Positions 14,637-23,462 are shown, counted from the stretch's first letter. The stretch is DNA of 64,000 nt from Bacillota bacterium (GCA_023400235.1 JAEXFI010000049.1:1-64000), one strand, 5' to 3'. Numbers and translations: made by a program. The notes: generated by a model from the sequence alone, not told the origin.

Positions 14637-15544
14637 AAATAGGCCCCAGACCAATTGACCTTCACCTGAAAGCAATACGCAGCCTGGGTGCCAAAATAAA
14701 CGATACCAATGGCGGATACATAACCTGTGAAACTGACGGACTTAAAGGTGCGGACATATACCTGGACTATCCCAGCGTGGGTGCCACGGAAAATGCAATG
14801 ATTGCCGCAGTCTATGCCCGTGGGGACACAATAATACGTAATGCTGCTAAAGAACCGGAAATAGTTGATTTGCAGAACTTTCTTCAAAAAATCGGTGCCA
14901 GGGTCACGGGAGCTGGTTCAAGCGTCATAAGGATAAAAGGCTTTGATAAGAAATTAAATAAAGTTGAACATAATGTAATACCTGACAGGATAATAACCGG
15001 TACATATATGGCGGCAGCCGCCATCACAGGCGGAAATGTGGTTATCAGGGATATAATCCCGGAGCACATTATTTCAGTAGCCTCCATACTCAGGGATATC
15101 GGCTGCCAGATTAATATAAAACGAAATGATATTCATGTAATAGCAGGGTCAAAGCTTGAGGCTGTGGAAGTAATAAGGACCTTGCCCTATCCCGGCTTTC
15201 CAACCGATATGCAGGCTCAGCTCATGGCACTGCTGACCTTGTGCAAGGGTACCAGCATTGTTATAGAAACCATTTTCGAGAGCAGATACAAGCATGTTGA
15301 CGAGCTATTAAAGATGGGGGCGAATATAAGGATTGACGGCCGTATGTCGGTAATAAAGGGTGTGACCAGACTCAACGGAGCACAGGTGGTTTCCAGAGAT
15401 TTAAGAGGGGGAGCCGCACTTATTCTGGCCGGCTTGGCAGCAAGCGGTGAAACTGTAATTACAGGCCTTGAGCACATAGACAGAGGCTATTACAAAATAG
15501 AAGAAAAATTAGCTTCCTTGGGAGCGGATATAATAAGGGAATAA
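14637..15544 (+). pseudogene. murA: murA 3' part (codon 117 to stop) of the split gene
   Basis: The frame opens with the second base of codon 117 and reads EIGPRPIDLHLKAI, exactly what should follow PGGC in MurA. It continues through the rest of both EPSP-synthase-like domains to residue 418. Conserved stretches include PSVGATENAM, NAAKEPEIVDLQNFL, and GFPTDMQAQLMAL near the C-terminus. No start codon in this frame lies between the upstream stop at 14564 and the ATG at 14777, so a product from here would lack the catalytic Cys loop. Joined with 3660-4008 it gives 1257 nt, the full normal MurA length. ftsQ starts three bases after its stop. Confidence 0.9.
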
Positions 15545-15547
15545 CAA

Positions 15548-16384
15548 ATGAAAAAAACACCTGAAAAAACATATGTAAAAAAGAAAAGTAAAAAGGCCCG
15601 TATCCGGATGCGAAGAATAAGGCGGTTTTTACTTTTTATATTGATGGTTACCGGGCTGATCGTTTTTGGAAAATCATCAGTTTTTATAGTTGACAGGATA
15701 GAGGTCAGCGGAAATAAGAAATACTCATCCAGTGATATAATCTTGAATACCGGCCTTGTTTCGGGGAAAAATACCTTTGATATGCTGGGAGAGAAACCAA
15801 AGAACTTGTTGACCTTCAGGTTCAATGATTTGGAAAGGGAGATATATGACTCCATGCCTTACATAAAGTCTGTAAGTATCAGGCCTGCCTTACCGACAGC
15901 CATAAAAATAAAGGTTCAGGAGAGAACACCTTTTGCCATTCTTGACAAAGGAGGAAAAAGCCTTCTTATTGACAGGGAGGGCTTTGTTCTGGAGGAACTG
16001 GACAGCAAATCCCCCCTGCTGAACAAGTATTTCAGGATAATAGGTATTTCGGTGGATAGCTTTAAGCTGGGACAAGCTGTAAAATATAGAAATAATGAAT
16101 CCTTAGTGGATTTGTTAAGCTTTTGTGATCTGGTTGCCAAAAGTGACAGGGATGATAAGGAGTTAAAGCTGTACAAGAGGATTACGAAGGTGGATCTGTC
16201 CGATGCCCCGTACACAACCGTTGAGTTTGAGAAGCGCATAACGGTGAAGTTCGGAGATTTGGAGGATGCAGACTACCAGATAGGTGCTTTTAGATATTTG
16301 TTTGTAAATAATATTACAGCCAAGCAAAAAGGCTCCCTTGACTTTACCAAAGGCAGCAACCCGTATTTTGTTCCAAGCCAGTAA
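15548..16384 (+). CDS. ftsQ: Cell-division protein FtsQ/DivIB
   Basis: The 278-residue protein has a very basic cytoplasmic N-terminus (KKKSKKARIRMRRIRRF), a single membrane helix near residues 28-48, and an extracytoplasmic POTRA domain beginning VDRIEVSGNKKYSSSDI. It links early (FtsA/FtsZ) and late division proteins at the septum. It lies three bases after murA, so the two were presumably translated together before the split. Sequence conservation in this family is low, but topology and gene position next to sbp-ftsA-ftsZ are decisive. Confidence 0.9.
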   Translation: MKKTPEKTYVKKKSKKARIRMRRIRRFLLFILMVTGLIVFGKSSVFIVDRIEVSGNKKYSSSDIILNTGLVSGKNTFDMLGEKPKNLLTFRFNDLEREIYDSMPYIKSVSIRPALPTAIKIKVQERTPFAILDKGGKSLLIDREGFVLEELDSKSPLLNKYFRIIGISVDSFKLGQAVKYRNNESLVDLLSFCDLVAKSDRDDKELKLYKRITKVDLSDAPYTTVEFEKRITVKFGDLEDADYQIGAFRYLFVNNITAKQKGSLDFTKGSNPYFVPSQ

Positions 16385-16466
16385 TGGCTTAAAGTACACA
16401 CATATTGGAATAGAAACCCCATTAACACACATATAAAACTTGACAAGAGGAAAGGAAGAGAAGTTC

Positions 16467-16829
16467 ATGATACCAATTTTAGGCTTGATTCTGGGAATAC
16501 TTGTTGGCCTGTTTATTCCTATTACCATCCCATCGGAATATTTTACCTATGTGGCCGTAGCTATACTGGCAGCACTTGATTCGGTTTTTGGCGGCATCGT
16601 CGCCACAATAAACAAAAAATTTGAAATGAGGATTTTTCTCTCGGGATTTTTTGGTAATGCCTTGCTGGCCGCAGGACTGGCATATATTGGAGATAAATTG
16701 GGCATTCAGATATATCTTGCAGCAATCTTTGCATTTGGAAACAGATTATTCTTAAACTTTGCGTTAATTAGGCGATATCTATTGAATAAATTTATTAAAA
16801 AAGATAATATAGTAAAAGAGGATTTCTAA
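16467..16829 (+). CDS. sbp: Small basic membrane protein (DUF1290, Sbp)
   Basis: It has 120 residues and three or four membrane segments, beginning MIPILGLILGILVGLF. Conserved features are ALDSVFGGIVA and FGNRLFLNFALIRR. The family is always found between ftsQ and ftsA in Firmicutes; its role is unknown but presumed linked to division. The ATG at 16467 is chosen because GGAAGAG lies upstream and the extra in-frame residues from 16440 are polar and atypical. Confidence 0.85.
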   Translation: MIPILGLILGILVGLFIPITIPSEYFTYVAVAILAALDSVFGGIVATINKKFEMRIFLSGFFGNALLAAGLAYIGDKLGIQIYLAAIFAFGNRLFLNFALIRRYLLNKFIKKDNIVKEDF

Positions 16830-16875
16830 GCGTATTTGAGGGGATTCTCCATACATATTTCAGGGGGGCAGTTTC

Positions 16876-18111
16876 GTGTCTGATGTTATTGTGGGAGTAG
16901 ATATAGGTACTACAAAAGTGAGTACGGTAATTGGAAAAACCAACAGTACCGGTGAAATAGAAATTTTGGGCAAAGGTATTGAAAGCTGTTCCGGTATTAA
17001 AAAAGGAATAATTGTGGACATTGACGCTACCTCTTCCTCCATACAAAGTGCAGTCAGAAAGGCTGAGGCTCAGGCTGAGGTTAAGGTTGTTTCGGCTTAT
17101 GTAAACATATCCGGACTGCATGTGGATATAATCAATCACAAGACATATACAAATATTATGAATGACAGTAAGGAAATCTCCCGACATGATGTGGAAAAGC
17201 TGCTTTATTCTGCCGGAACCATTTCAATTTCCGAAGACAGTGAAATCATAGATGTTATTCCCAGACAATTCATTGTTGACGGCTATGATGGTATAAACGA
17301 CCCTGTAGGAATGAAGGGCACCAAGCTGGAGGGGGATTTTGACGTAGTCATCGGAAAAATTATATCTGTCCGCAATATAGTCAGAAGTATGGAAAAAGCA
17401 GGCATCAGAGTGGACGGACTCATTGCCGAAGGCTTTGCTGCAGGCGAATGCATACTTTTGCCCGATGAAAAGGATATGGGTGTGATCCTTATTGATGTTG
17501 GAGGGGGCACCACCGAGGTAAGTGTTTACAAGGAAGAAAAGCTGTTAATGAATAAATGTATTCCGGTGGGTGGAGATCATATAACCAATGACCTGTCCAT
17601 TGCGCTGAAAATGACTTATTCAGAATCAGAAAAAATAAAAAGGCAGTTTCAGTTGGCCTTGACCTCATTAATTAAAAACGACCAGGAAATATCAGTCAGT
17701 GATTTAAGCGAAAGCTTCAAGAAAAATATAAAGGTATCCGATGCCATAGAAGTGATAGAAGCCAGGGTATACGAGATATTCAGCCTGTGCAGGGAACTGG
17801 TGGATGCAAATTGTCCCGGCAGCTACGGAGCAGGTGTGGTGCTCTCCGGAAACGGGATAGCTCCGCTGGATGGCGCCATGCAGCTTGCCTACGATGTATT
17901 TGACATCCCTGTGAGGGTAGCGGCTCCAAAAGTAAAGAACATTAATACACTTGAATATTGTACGGCGGCAGGAATGGTGAAATACATCGCCAGACTGGAC
18001 AAGGAAGGCAGCACCATTAGTATAAAAAGTCTCCCGAAGACAAACAGGAAAACCAGGGAAAAAACCTTTCTGAAGAAAGCTCTGAGTGCATTAAAAGAAT
18101 TTTTTTATTAG
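16876..18111 (+). CDS. ftsA: Cell-division protein FtsA
   Basis: This 411-residue actin-fold ATPase tethers FtsZ to the membrane. Phosphate-binding VDIGTTKVSTV lies at the N-terminus, phosphate 2 IDVGGGTTEVSVY near residue 211, and an adenosine motif VVLSGNGIAPLDG near residue 315. The C-terminus ends with a basic, hydrophobic amphipathic helix (ALKEFFY), the membrane anchor. GTG start with GGGGGG ribosome site. ftsZ follows after 151 bp, which may contain its own promoter. Confidence 0.95.
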   Translation: MSDVIVGVDIGTTKVSTVIGKTNSTGEIEILGKGIESCSGIKKGIIVDIDATSSSIQSAVRKAEAQAEVKVVSAYVNISGLHVDIINHKTYTNIMNDSKEISRHDVEKLLYSAGTISISEDSEIIDVIPRQFIVDGYDGINDPVGMKGTKLEGDFDVVIGKIISVRNIVRSMEKAGIRVDGLIAEGFAAGECILLPDEKDMGVILIDVGGGTTEVSVYKEEKLLMNKCIPVGGDHITNDLSIALKMTYSESEKIKRQFQLALTSLIKNDQEISVSDLSESFKKNIKVSDAIEVIEARVYEIFSLCRELVDANCPGSYGAGVVLSGNGIAPLDGAMQLAYDVFDIPVRVAAPKVKNINTLEYCTAAGMVKYIARLDKEGSTISIKSLPKTNRKTREKTFLKKALSALKEFFY

Positions 18112-18262
18112 GCAATACAAACAAAACTTGCCTTATTGAGTATTATATTATATTATTATTAGTGTGTATTTTTGTAACTTTTTATTGAAGATATTAACCT
18201 ATTAATCAATATACAGATTAACAATTCCAGTCTAATTTACCAATGATAAAGGGGGATTTACT

Positions 18263-19387
18263 TTGCTAGATTTTGAAATTGATATGGATCATTTTGCCCA
18301 GATAAAAGTAGTAGGATGTGGCGGAGGAGGAAACAATGCCGTCAACAGGATGATTGATGCAGGGCTCAGAGGTGTGGACTTCATAGCTATAAATACTGAC
18401 AAGCAGGCTTTGTTTTTATCCAAGGCAAATACAAAGATTCAAATTGGAGACAAGCTCACCAAGGGTCTTGGTGCAGGAGCAAACCCCGACATAGGAGAAA
18501 AAGCTGCAAATGAAAGCAGAGATGAAATAGCCCAGGCTATAAAAGGGGCGGATATGGTGTTTGTAACTGCCGGTATGGGAGGCGGAACCGGTACCGGTGC
18601 AGCTCCTGTAGTAGCCCAGTTGGCAAGAGAAATGGGTATATTGACTGTGGCAGTTGTTACAAAGCCCTTTATGTTTGAAAGCAGAACCCGTATGCAGCAC
18701 GCTGAAAGAGGAATAGAAAACCTTAAAAGTTCTGTGGATTCACTGGTAACCATTCCAAATGACAGGCTGCTTCAGGTGGTTGAAAAACGTACTACTATGG
18801 TTGAAGCTTTCAGAATGGCTGATGATGTTCTCAGGCAGGGTGTTCAGGGTATTTCAGACCTGATAGCTGTACCCGGTTTGGTAAATCTTGACTTCGCAGA
18901 TGTAAAGACCATTATGCTCAGTTCAGGACTGGCACACATGGGTATAGGCAGAGCCTCAGGAGAGAGCAGGGCAGAAGAGGCAGCCAGACAGGCTATTCAC
19001 AGTCCTCTCCTGGAAACCTCTATTGAGGGTGCCAGAAGAGTCCTTGTAAATATAACAGGTGGTCCGGATTTGGGCTTGTTTGAGGTTAACACCGCAGCCG
19101 AGCTGGTTCAAAAGTCTGCAGACCCTGAAGCCAACATAATATTCGGAGCTGTTATTGACGACAACCTGAAGGATGAATTAATGATAACCGTTATTGCCAC
19201 CGGCTTTGAGAACGGCCCTGTCTTAAAGAAATTTGACAAGCCGGCTGAAAAGGCAAAGCCCGCAGTAGCTGCACATGACAGCAGCAGCTATGTGGCAGCT
19301 ACCAGCGAGAAAAACAGTTCAAGTGCGGTTTCACCGGATAATGAGCTGGATATACCTACTTTCCTGAGAAGGAACAGATTCAAGTAG
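18263..19387 (+). CDS. ftsZ: Cell-division GTPase FtsZ
   Basis: At 374 residues it is the tubulin-like GTPase that forms the Z ring. The N-terminus has GCGGGGNNAVNRM, the tubulin signature is GGGTGTGAAPVVA, and the T7 loop region contains NLDFADVKTIM. A ~50-residue linker ends in the conserved C-terminal peptide DIPTFLRRNRFK, which binds FtsA and SepF. TTG start with AAGGGGGA six bases upstream. Confidence 0.98.
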   Translation: MLDFEIDMDHFAQIKVVGCGGGGNNAVNRMIDAGLRGVDFIAINTDKQALFLSKANTKIQIGDKLTKGLGAGANPDIGEKAANESRDEIAQAIKGADMVFVTAGMGGGTGTGAAPVVAQLAREMGILTVAVVTKPFMFESRTRMQHAERGIENLKSSVDSLVTIPNDRLLQVVEKRTTMVEAFRMADDVLRQGVQGISDLIAVPGLVNLDFADVKTIMLSSGLAHMGIGRASGESRAEEAARQAIHSPLLETSIEGARRVLVNITGGPDLGLFEVNTAAELVQKSADPEANIIFGAVIDDNLKDELMITVIATGFENGPVLKKFDKPAEKAKPAVAAHDSSSYVAATSEKNSSSAVSPDNELDIPTFLRRNRFK

Positions 19388-19443
19388 GAAGGACTTGCAT
19401 ATTTAAGAATAAAACGTAGTTTATATTATGGGAATAAAGCAAT

Positions 19444-19490
19444 TGGAAGTGTTAACCTGCCCTGAGGCAAGTACGCACTTCCTTTTTATT
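19444..19490 (+). terminator. Terminator-like hairpin downstream of ftsZ
   Basis: GGAAGTG (19445-19451) and CACTTCC (19476-19482) form a 7-bp stem with a 24-base loop followed by TTTTTATT. Loop length is large, but arms and T-run are clear. Confidence 0.6.
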
Positions 19491-19613
19491 TGCCGGTCTT
19501 CATTGCAGGGTAAGGCATAAGGCTGCAATGCATTGATTTTAACGCCCAAAAAGCTGTAAAACATGAGGAGAATGGCCAGTCTGGGCCAGTTTATTTAAAC
19601 ATAATCGAAAGAA

Positions 19614-19657
19614 AACCTGAAATAAGCATTAATACCGCTTGTATCAGGTTTTTTTGT
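19614..19657 (+). terminator. Second terminator downstream of ftsZ
   Basis: AACCTGA (19614-19620) and TCAGGTT (19644-19650) pair, with an inner AAGC/GCTT stem, followed by seven T residues. With the hairpin at 19444 it separates the fts genes from the spoIIG operon. Confidence 0.75.
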
Positions 19658-19686
19658 CATACGATATTTCTTTTTCTACATTGGTT

Positions 19687-19720
19687 TTTGACAAACTTTT
19701 ATTTATTAACTAGGTATAAT
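19687..19720 (+). promoter_or_regulatory. spoIIG operon promoter with long spacer and overlapping Spo0A-box-like site
   Basis: TTGACA (19688-19693) and TATAAT (19715-19720) are both consensus but 21 bp apart, far beyond the normal 17. B. subtilis spoIIG has the same unusual property (22 bp) and depends on Spo0A-P. TTTGACA at the -35 is one mismatch from the reverse-complement Spo0A box TTCGACA. Regulation by Spo0A is therefore likely. Confidence 0.65.
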
Positions 19721-19844
19721 TAGGATTGTATCAAAGAATGGTTGATGTAATGACTTGGCATAAAAACAAAGGGGCTTGAATAATAGTAAAGTATGGGCAT
19801 ATGGTGGTTTATACCCTAATTTGCTGTTTTGTGAGGGATACAAA

Positions 19845-20744
19845 ATGGAAATATATTTGGATATTTTGTTGCTTGAAAATCTGGTTATTAATTACCTTAT
19901 ATTATATGTGACGGCAAAGTTCTCCCGTTTGAGGGTAAGTACCCTGAGGCTGTTTGCAGGTGCCATAGTAGGAGCACTTTACGTGGTTTTCATAATTATA
20001 CAGCCGGGTGCGGAAGTCTACTATACCGCATTTGCTAAAATACTTTTGTCGTTTTTTATCATAGCTATAACCTTTTCGCCCAGAAAGGTGCTGTCCTTTT
20101 TAAAAACCTTGGTCATATTCTACATATCCACTTTTATTTTTGCAGGTGCAGCGCTTGCCTTTTTGTATTTCAACCAACAGGGAGGTTTTGTTAAAAACGG
20201 CATAATATATGTTTTTGGCCAGTCCAAGGGCAGTCTTATGTTCTTTGGCATTGCCACTGTAGGAATCATTGTAAAGATTTTTATGGAGGTCATACAGAGC
20301 AGGATTACCAGGGAAAAACTGCTGGTGCCTGTCAGTATAACCTTTGACAACAGGGCCATAGCTTTTCCTGCTTTGGTGGATACGGGAAATTCACTCAAGG
20401 ACCCACTAACCAACATACCTGTCGTTGTTGTGGAGTTTAAGGCACTGGAAGAACTCCTTCCTTCTGAAATAAAGGACATATTTGAAAACTCCAAGGAAGA
20501 CGATTTGAGCTGTGTGACTGCTACTATAGCTACCTCAAGGTGGTTTTCCAGGTTCAGGCTTATTCCCTTCAGCTCATTGGGCAAGGAGAATGGCATGCTG
20601 ATTGGCTTTAAGCCGGATTTTATACAGATTGGAGAAGAGGATCAAAGGCGTGATGTAAAAAATGTGATAGTGGGCATATACAACAGGTCTCTGTCGGGAA
20701 ATGACATGTATAAGGCGCTGCTGGGGCCCGAACTGGTAGCTTGA
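19845..20744 (+). CDS. spoIIGA: Sporulation sigma-E factor-processing peptidase SpoIIGA
   Basis: From the ATG at 19845 the protein has 299 residues. It has five predicted membrane helices in the first ~150 residues (starting MEIYLDILLLENLVINYL) and a C-terminal aspartyl-protease-like domain with catalytic ALVDTGNSLKDP. It cleaves the pro-sequence from SigmaE at the septum. The start with GAGGGA upstream is preferred over a TTG at 19776, because family members begin just before the first helix. sigE lies downstream beyond a 161-bp structured repeat. Confidence 0.93.
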   Translation: MEIYLDILLLENLVINYLILYVTAKFSRLRVSTLRLFAGAIVGALYVVFIIIQPGAEVYYTAFAKILLSFFIIAITFSPRKVLSFLKTLVIFYISTFIFAGAALAFLYFNQQGGFVKNGIIYVFGQSKGSLMFFGIATVGIIVKIFMEVIQSRITREKLLVPVSITFDNRAIAFPALVDTGNSLKDPLTNIPVVVVEFKALEELLPSEIKDIFENSKEDDLSCVTATIATSRWFSRFRLIPFSSLGKENGMLIGFKPDFIQIGEEDQRRDVKNVIVGIYNRSLSGNDMYKALLGPELVA

Positions 20745-20784
20745 AAGGCAGTGAGATATCCAGTGCTCCATGCTTGTTTTTCAT

Positions 20785-20945
20785 AAAGTCAATTACGGTT
20801 GAAACCTTCGCCTTCCAGGCAAATATGTACTTTCAAGCACTTTGTTTAAAGGTTTCAACGGCTTGGGACTTGAAGAAGTTTGTACTTCGGGAGGCTTTAG
20901 CCTCAATCCCAAACTATTGGCTTTCAGCTGATAGTAATTGACTTT
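20785..20945 (+). repeat. Structured ~160-bp repeat, copy 1 (spoIIGA-sigE gap)
   Basis: Perfect 12-bp terminal inverted repeats AAAGTCAATTAC and GTAATTGACTTT bound the element. Inside, GTTGAAACCTT pairs with AAGGTTTCAAC (arms within 20798-20859). TTGGGA (20863-20868) pairs with TCCCAA (20907-20912), enclosing two hairpins: GAAGT/ACTTC (20875-20888) and GAGGC/GCCTC (20891-20904). A second copy lies at 46891-47049. The fold and the copy in an unrelated operon suggest a mobile MITE-like element or a structured RNA. It lies between two genes expected to share one transcript. Confidence 0.85.
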
Positions 20946-21010
20946 TTTATCAGGTTGAATGATTTAAATTAAAAATTAATACATATGCACAGTTGAAAGG
21001 GGACGGCCAA

Positions 21011-21742
21011 ATGAAACTTTTTACCAGGTTGAAGATGTACCTTTTAGTAAAGTATGAAAAGCTTCTAAGAAAGTTAAATTTAGGAGGAGTATTTCCTGTT
21101 CATTACATAGGCGGCAGTGAGGCGTTGCCGCCTCCACTTACTGCTGATGAAGAGACTTATCTCCTGCACAGGCTGGAGGAAAGTGATTACGGAGTCAAGA
21201 GCATTCTTATAGAAAGAAATTTAAGACTGGTGGTATACATAGCCAGAAAGTTTGAAAATACTGGCGTTGGCGTTGAGGATCTGATATCCATTGGAACCAT
21301 TGGTCTCATTAAGGCCATAAATACCTTTAATCCCTCAAAAAACATAAAGCTGGCTACCTATGCATCAAGATGCATAGAAAACGAAATACTAATGTATCTC
21401 AGAAGGAATAACAGAGTAAAGGCGGAAATATCCATTGACGAGCCCCTTAACATAGATTGGGACGGAAACGAACTGCTGCTGTCGGATATCCTTGGAACGG
21501 AAAATGACATGATTCACAGGAGCATTGAGGACGAGGTTGATAAGGAATTGCTCAATACAGCCATGAAAAAGCTGTCCATGAGAGAAAAAAGGATTATGGA
21601 GTTAAGGTTCGGCCTGGCCAACGGTGTGGAAAAGACACAGAAGGAAGTGGCTGACATGCTGGGAATATCTCAATCATATATTTCACGCCTTGAAAAAAGG
21701 ATAATCAGCAGATTGAAAAAGGAAATCAGCCGAATGACCTGA
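21011..21742 (+). CDS. sigE: Sporulation sigma factor SigmaE, pro-form
   Basis: The 243-residue protein begins with an amphipathic, membrane-associating pro-sequence (MKLFTRLKMYLLVKYEKLL) removed by SpoIIGA. The cleavage region is probably near HYIGGSEALPPPL. Region 2 follows (NLRLVVYIARKFE, LISIGTIGLIKAINTF), and region 4 has a helix-turn-helix (KEVADMLGISQSYISRLEKR). It controls early mother-cell transcription in sporulation. AAAGGGGA precedes the ATG at 21011; an in-frame upstream start at 20993 is less likely. sigG lies 157 bp downstream. Confidence 0.96.
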   Translation: MKLFTRLKMYLLVKYEKLLRKLNLGGVFPVHYIGGSEALPPPLTADEETYLLHRLEESDYGVKSILIERNLRLVVYIARKFENTGVGVEDLISIGTIGLIKAINTFNPSKNIKLATYASRCIENEILMYLRRNNRVKAEISIDEPLNIDWDGNELLLSDILGTENDMIHRSIEDEVDKELLNTAMKKLSMREKRIMELRFGLANGVEKTQKEVADMLGISQSYISRLEKRIISRLKKEISRMT

Positions 21743-21899
21743 CAGCTCTGGGAACCCCTTAAAACAGGCTTTGTCAAGGCCTTTCACGAAAATTTTTTGC
21801 AGGTCAAAGCAGTATAAAAAGTACCTCTGTGGCAATAATGATATTGACGAAGACAATAATAAAAATTGACTTTGTTATTATAGCTCGGGAGGTTTTTAT

Positions 21900-22673
21900 A
21901 TGCTTATTAATAAAGTTGAGATCTGTGGTGTTAATACCTCAAAACTTCCTGTTTTGACAAATGATCAGAAAAAAGCATTGTTTGAAAGAATGCACAAGGG
22001 AGATAATTCTGCCAGGGACGAATTTATCAAGGGCAATCTGAGGCTGGTACTCAGTGTGATCCAGCGCTTCAATAACAGGGGCGAATATGTGGATGATTTG
22101 TTTCAGGTGGGCTGTATCGGACTGATTAAGGCAATTGATAATTTTGATGTATCCCAGAATGTAAAATTTTCAACCTATGCTGTTCCTATGATAATAGGTG
22201 AAATCCGGAGATATTTAAGAGACAACAATTCCATCAGGGTCAGCAGATCCCTGAGAGATATTGCATATAAGGCGCTGCAGGCCAAGGAAAGGCTGACAAC
22301 AAAGAATTCCAAGGAACCTACAATAGCTGAGCTTGCAACCGAGCTTCAACTTCCGAAGGAAGACATAGTTTTTGCCCTGGACGCCATACAGGATCCCATA
22401 TCACTTTTTGAATCGGTTTATCACGATGGCGGAGATGCCATATTTGTCATGGACCAGGTGAGTGATGACAAAAACATTGATGAAAACTGGCTGGAGACTA
22501 TAACTCTCAAAGAGGCAATGCGCAAGCTGAATGACAGGGAAAAGCTCATTTTAAACCTGAGATTCTTTGAAGGACGGACCCAGATGGAGGTTGCCGACGA
22601 AATAGGCATTTCCCAGGCACAGGTGTCCAGGCTTGAAAAGACTGCCCTGATGCACATGAAGAAATATATTTGA
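21900..22673 (+). CDS. sigG: Sporulation sigma factor SigmaG
   Basis: It has 257 residues with the characteristic SigG N-terminus (MLINKVEICGVNTSKLPVL). It has region 2 (NLRLVLSVIQRFNNRGE, LFQVGCIGLIKAIDNF), region 3 (RVSRSLRDIAYKAL) and region 4 (MEVADEIGISQAQVSRLEKT). It directs late forespore transcription. GGGAGGT is five bases before the ATG. It follows sigE in the usual spoIIGA-sigE-sigG order. No forespore-type promoter could be assigned with confidence in the gap. Confidence 0.96.
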   Translation: MLINKVEICGVNTSKLPVLTNDQKKALFERMHKGDNSARDEFIKGNLRLVLSVIQRFNNRGEYVDDLFQVGCIGLIKAIDNFDVSQNVKFSTYAVPMIIGEIRRYLRDNNSIRVSRSLRDIAYKALQAKERLTTKNSKEPTIAELATELQLPKEDIVFALDAIQDPISLFESVYHDGGDAIFVMDQVSDDKNIDENWLETITLKEAMRKLNDREKLILNLRFFEGRTQMEVADEIGISQAQVSRLEKTALMHMKKYI

Positions 22674-22836
22674 AAAGGGCCCATAAGCTTTTGACTGAGG
22701 GTGATTGACTTGGGTAATAGACAGGGTAATTGACTTTACAGGCAGTGTCGGATAAAAAAGTATACAAAAATTATCAAATAAGGTAAAATGGATATTGAAT
22801 TATTTTACATCCTGTTTTTTCTTGGAGGATAAAGAA

Positions 22837-23295
22837 ATGAAATGTCCATTTTGCGGTTTTATTGAAGATAAAGTGATAGATTCCAGGCCTACCGATGAAG
22901 GGTCTGCAATCAGGCGGAGAAGAGAGTGCATCAAGTGCTCAAAACGATTTACCACCTATGAGAAGGTGGAAAGCCTGCCTCTGATGGTGATAAAAAAGGA
23001 CAAGTCCAGACAGCCCTTTGACAGGGAAAAGCTTATGAACGGACTTCTGAGAGCCTGTGAAAAAAGGCCTATATCAATAAACGACCTGGAAAAAATGGTT
23101 GAAAGCATAGAGACACAGTTGCACAACTCCCTCATAAGGGAAGTAACCACCGAGGATATTGGGGAGATGGTCATGGCAAAGCTGAAAAACATGGATGAGG
23201 TTGCCTATGTGAGATTTGCTTCAGTTTACCGCCAGTTTAAGGACATAAACACCTTTATGGATGAATTGAAAAATTTGCTAAGGGATGAAAAGTAA
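22837..23295 (+). CDS. nrdR: Transcriptional repressor NrdR
   Basis: At 152 residues it is normal length. The N-terminal zinc ribbon starts MKCPFCGF and continues RRECIKCSKRF, giving two CxxC pairs. An ATP-cone domain follows, including VIKKDKSRQPFDREKL. NrdR senses ATP/dATP and represses ribonucleotide reductase genes. CTTGGAGGATAA precedes the ATG at 22837; an earlier in-frame start at 22795 would add 14 atypical residues. A terminator follows. Confidence 0.95.
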   Translation: MKCPFCGFIEDKVIDSRPTDEGSAIRRRRECIKCSKRFTTYEKVESLPLMVIKKDKSRQPFDREKLMNGLLRACEKRPISINDLEKMVESIETQLHNSLIREVTTEDIGEMVMAKLKNMDEVAYVRFASVYRQFKDINTFMDELKNLLRDEK

Positions 23296-23319
23296 ATAGG
23301 TTTATTATATAAATTAAGA

Positions 23320-23356
23320 GGCAGAGCCCGAGAAATCAGGCTCTGTCTTGTTTTTT
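23320..23356 (+). terminator. Terminator after nrdR
   Basis: GGCAGAGCC (23320-23328) and GGCTCTGTC (23339-23347) form a strong stem followed by TTGTTTTTT. Confidence 0.85.
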
Positions 23357-23375
23357 ATGAAATGTGTTTTAGGGA

Positions 23376-23438
23376 TTGACTTTACATTATTATGGCAATA
23401 TAATTATATTAACATATGAACATACATTCATATGTTAA
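23376..23438 (+). promoter_or_regulatory. Promoter with adjacent 12-bp-arm palindromic operator
   Basis: TTGACT (23376-23381) and TATAAT (23399-23404) are 17 bp apart. Four bases downstream, TTAACATATGAA and TTCATATGTTAA (23409-23438) form a perfect inverted repeat with a 6-bp centre. Its placement over the start of transcription fits a repressor operator (TetR-, MarR- or PadR-like). No regulator gene is next to it. Confidence 0.7.
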
Positions 23439-23462
23439 TTATCACTAAGTGAGGGTAAAATT

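Noticed and set aside
14777..15544. Complete short MurA-like gene starting at ATG 14777
   Set aside because: The MurA reading continues upstream without break to 14637 and the ATG lacks a ribosome site, so it is an internal Met of the split gene.
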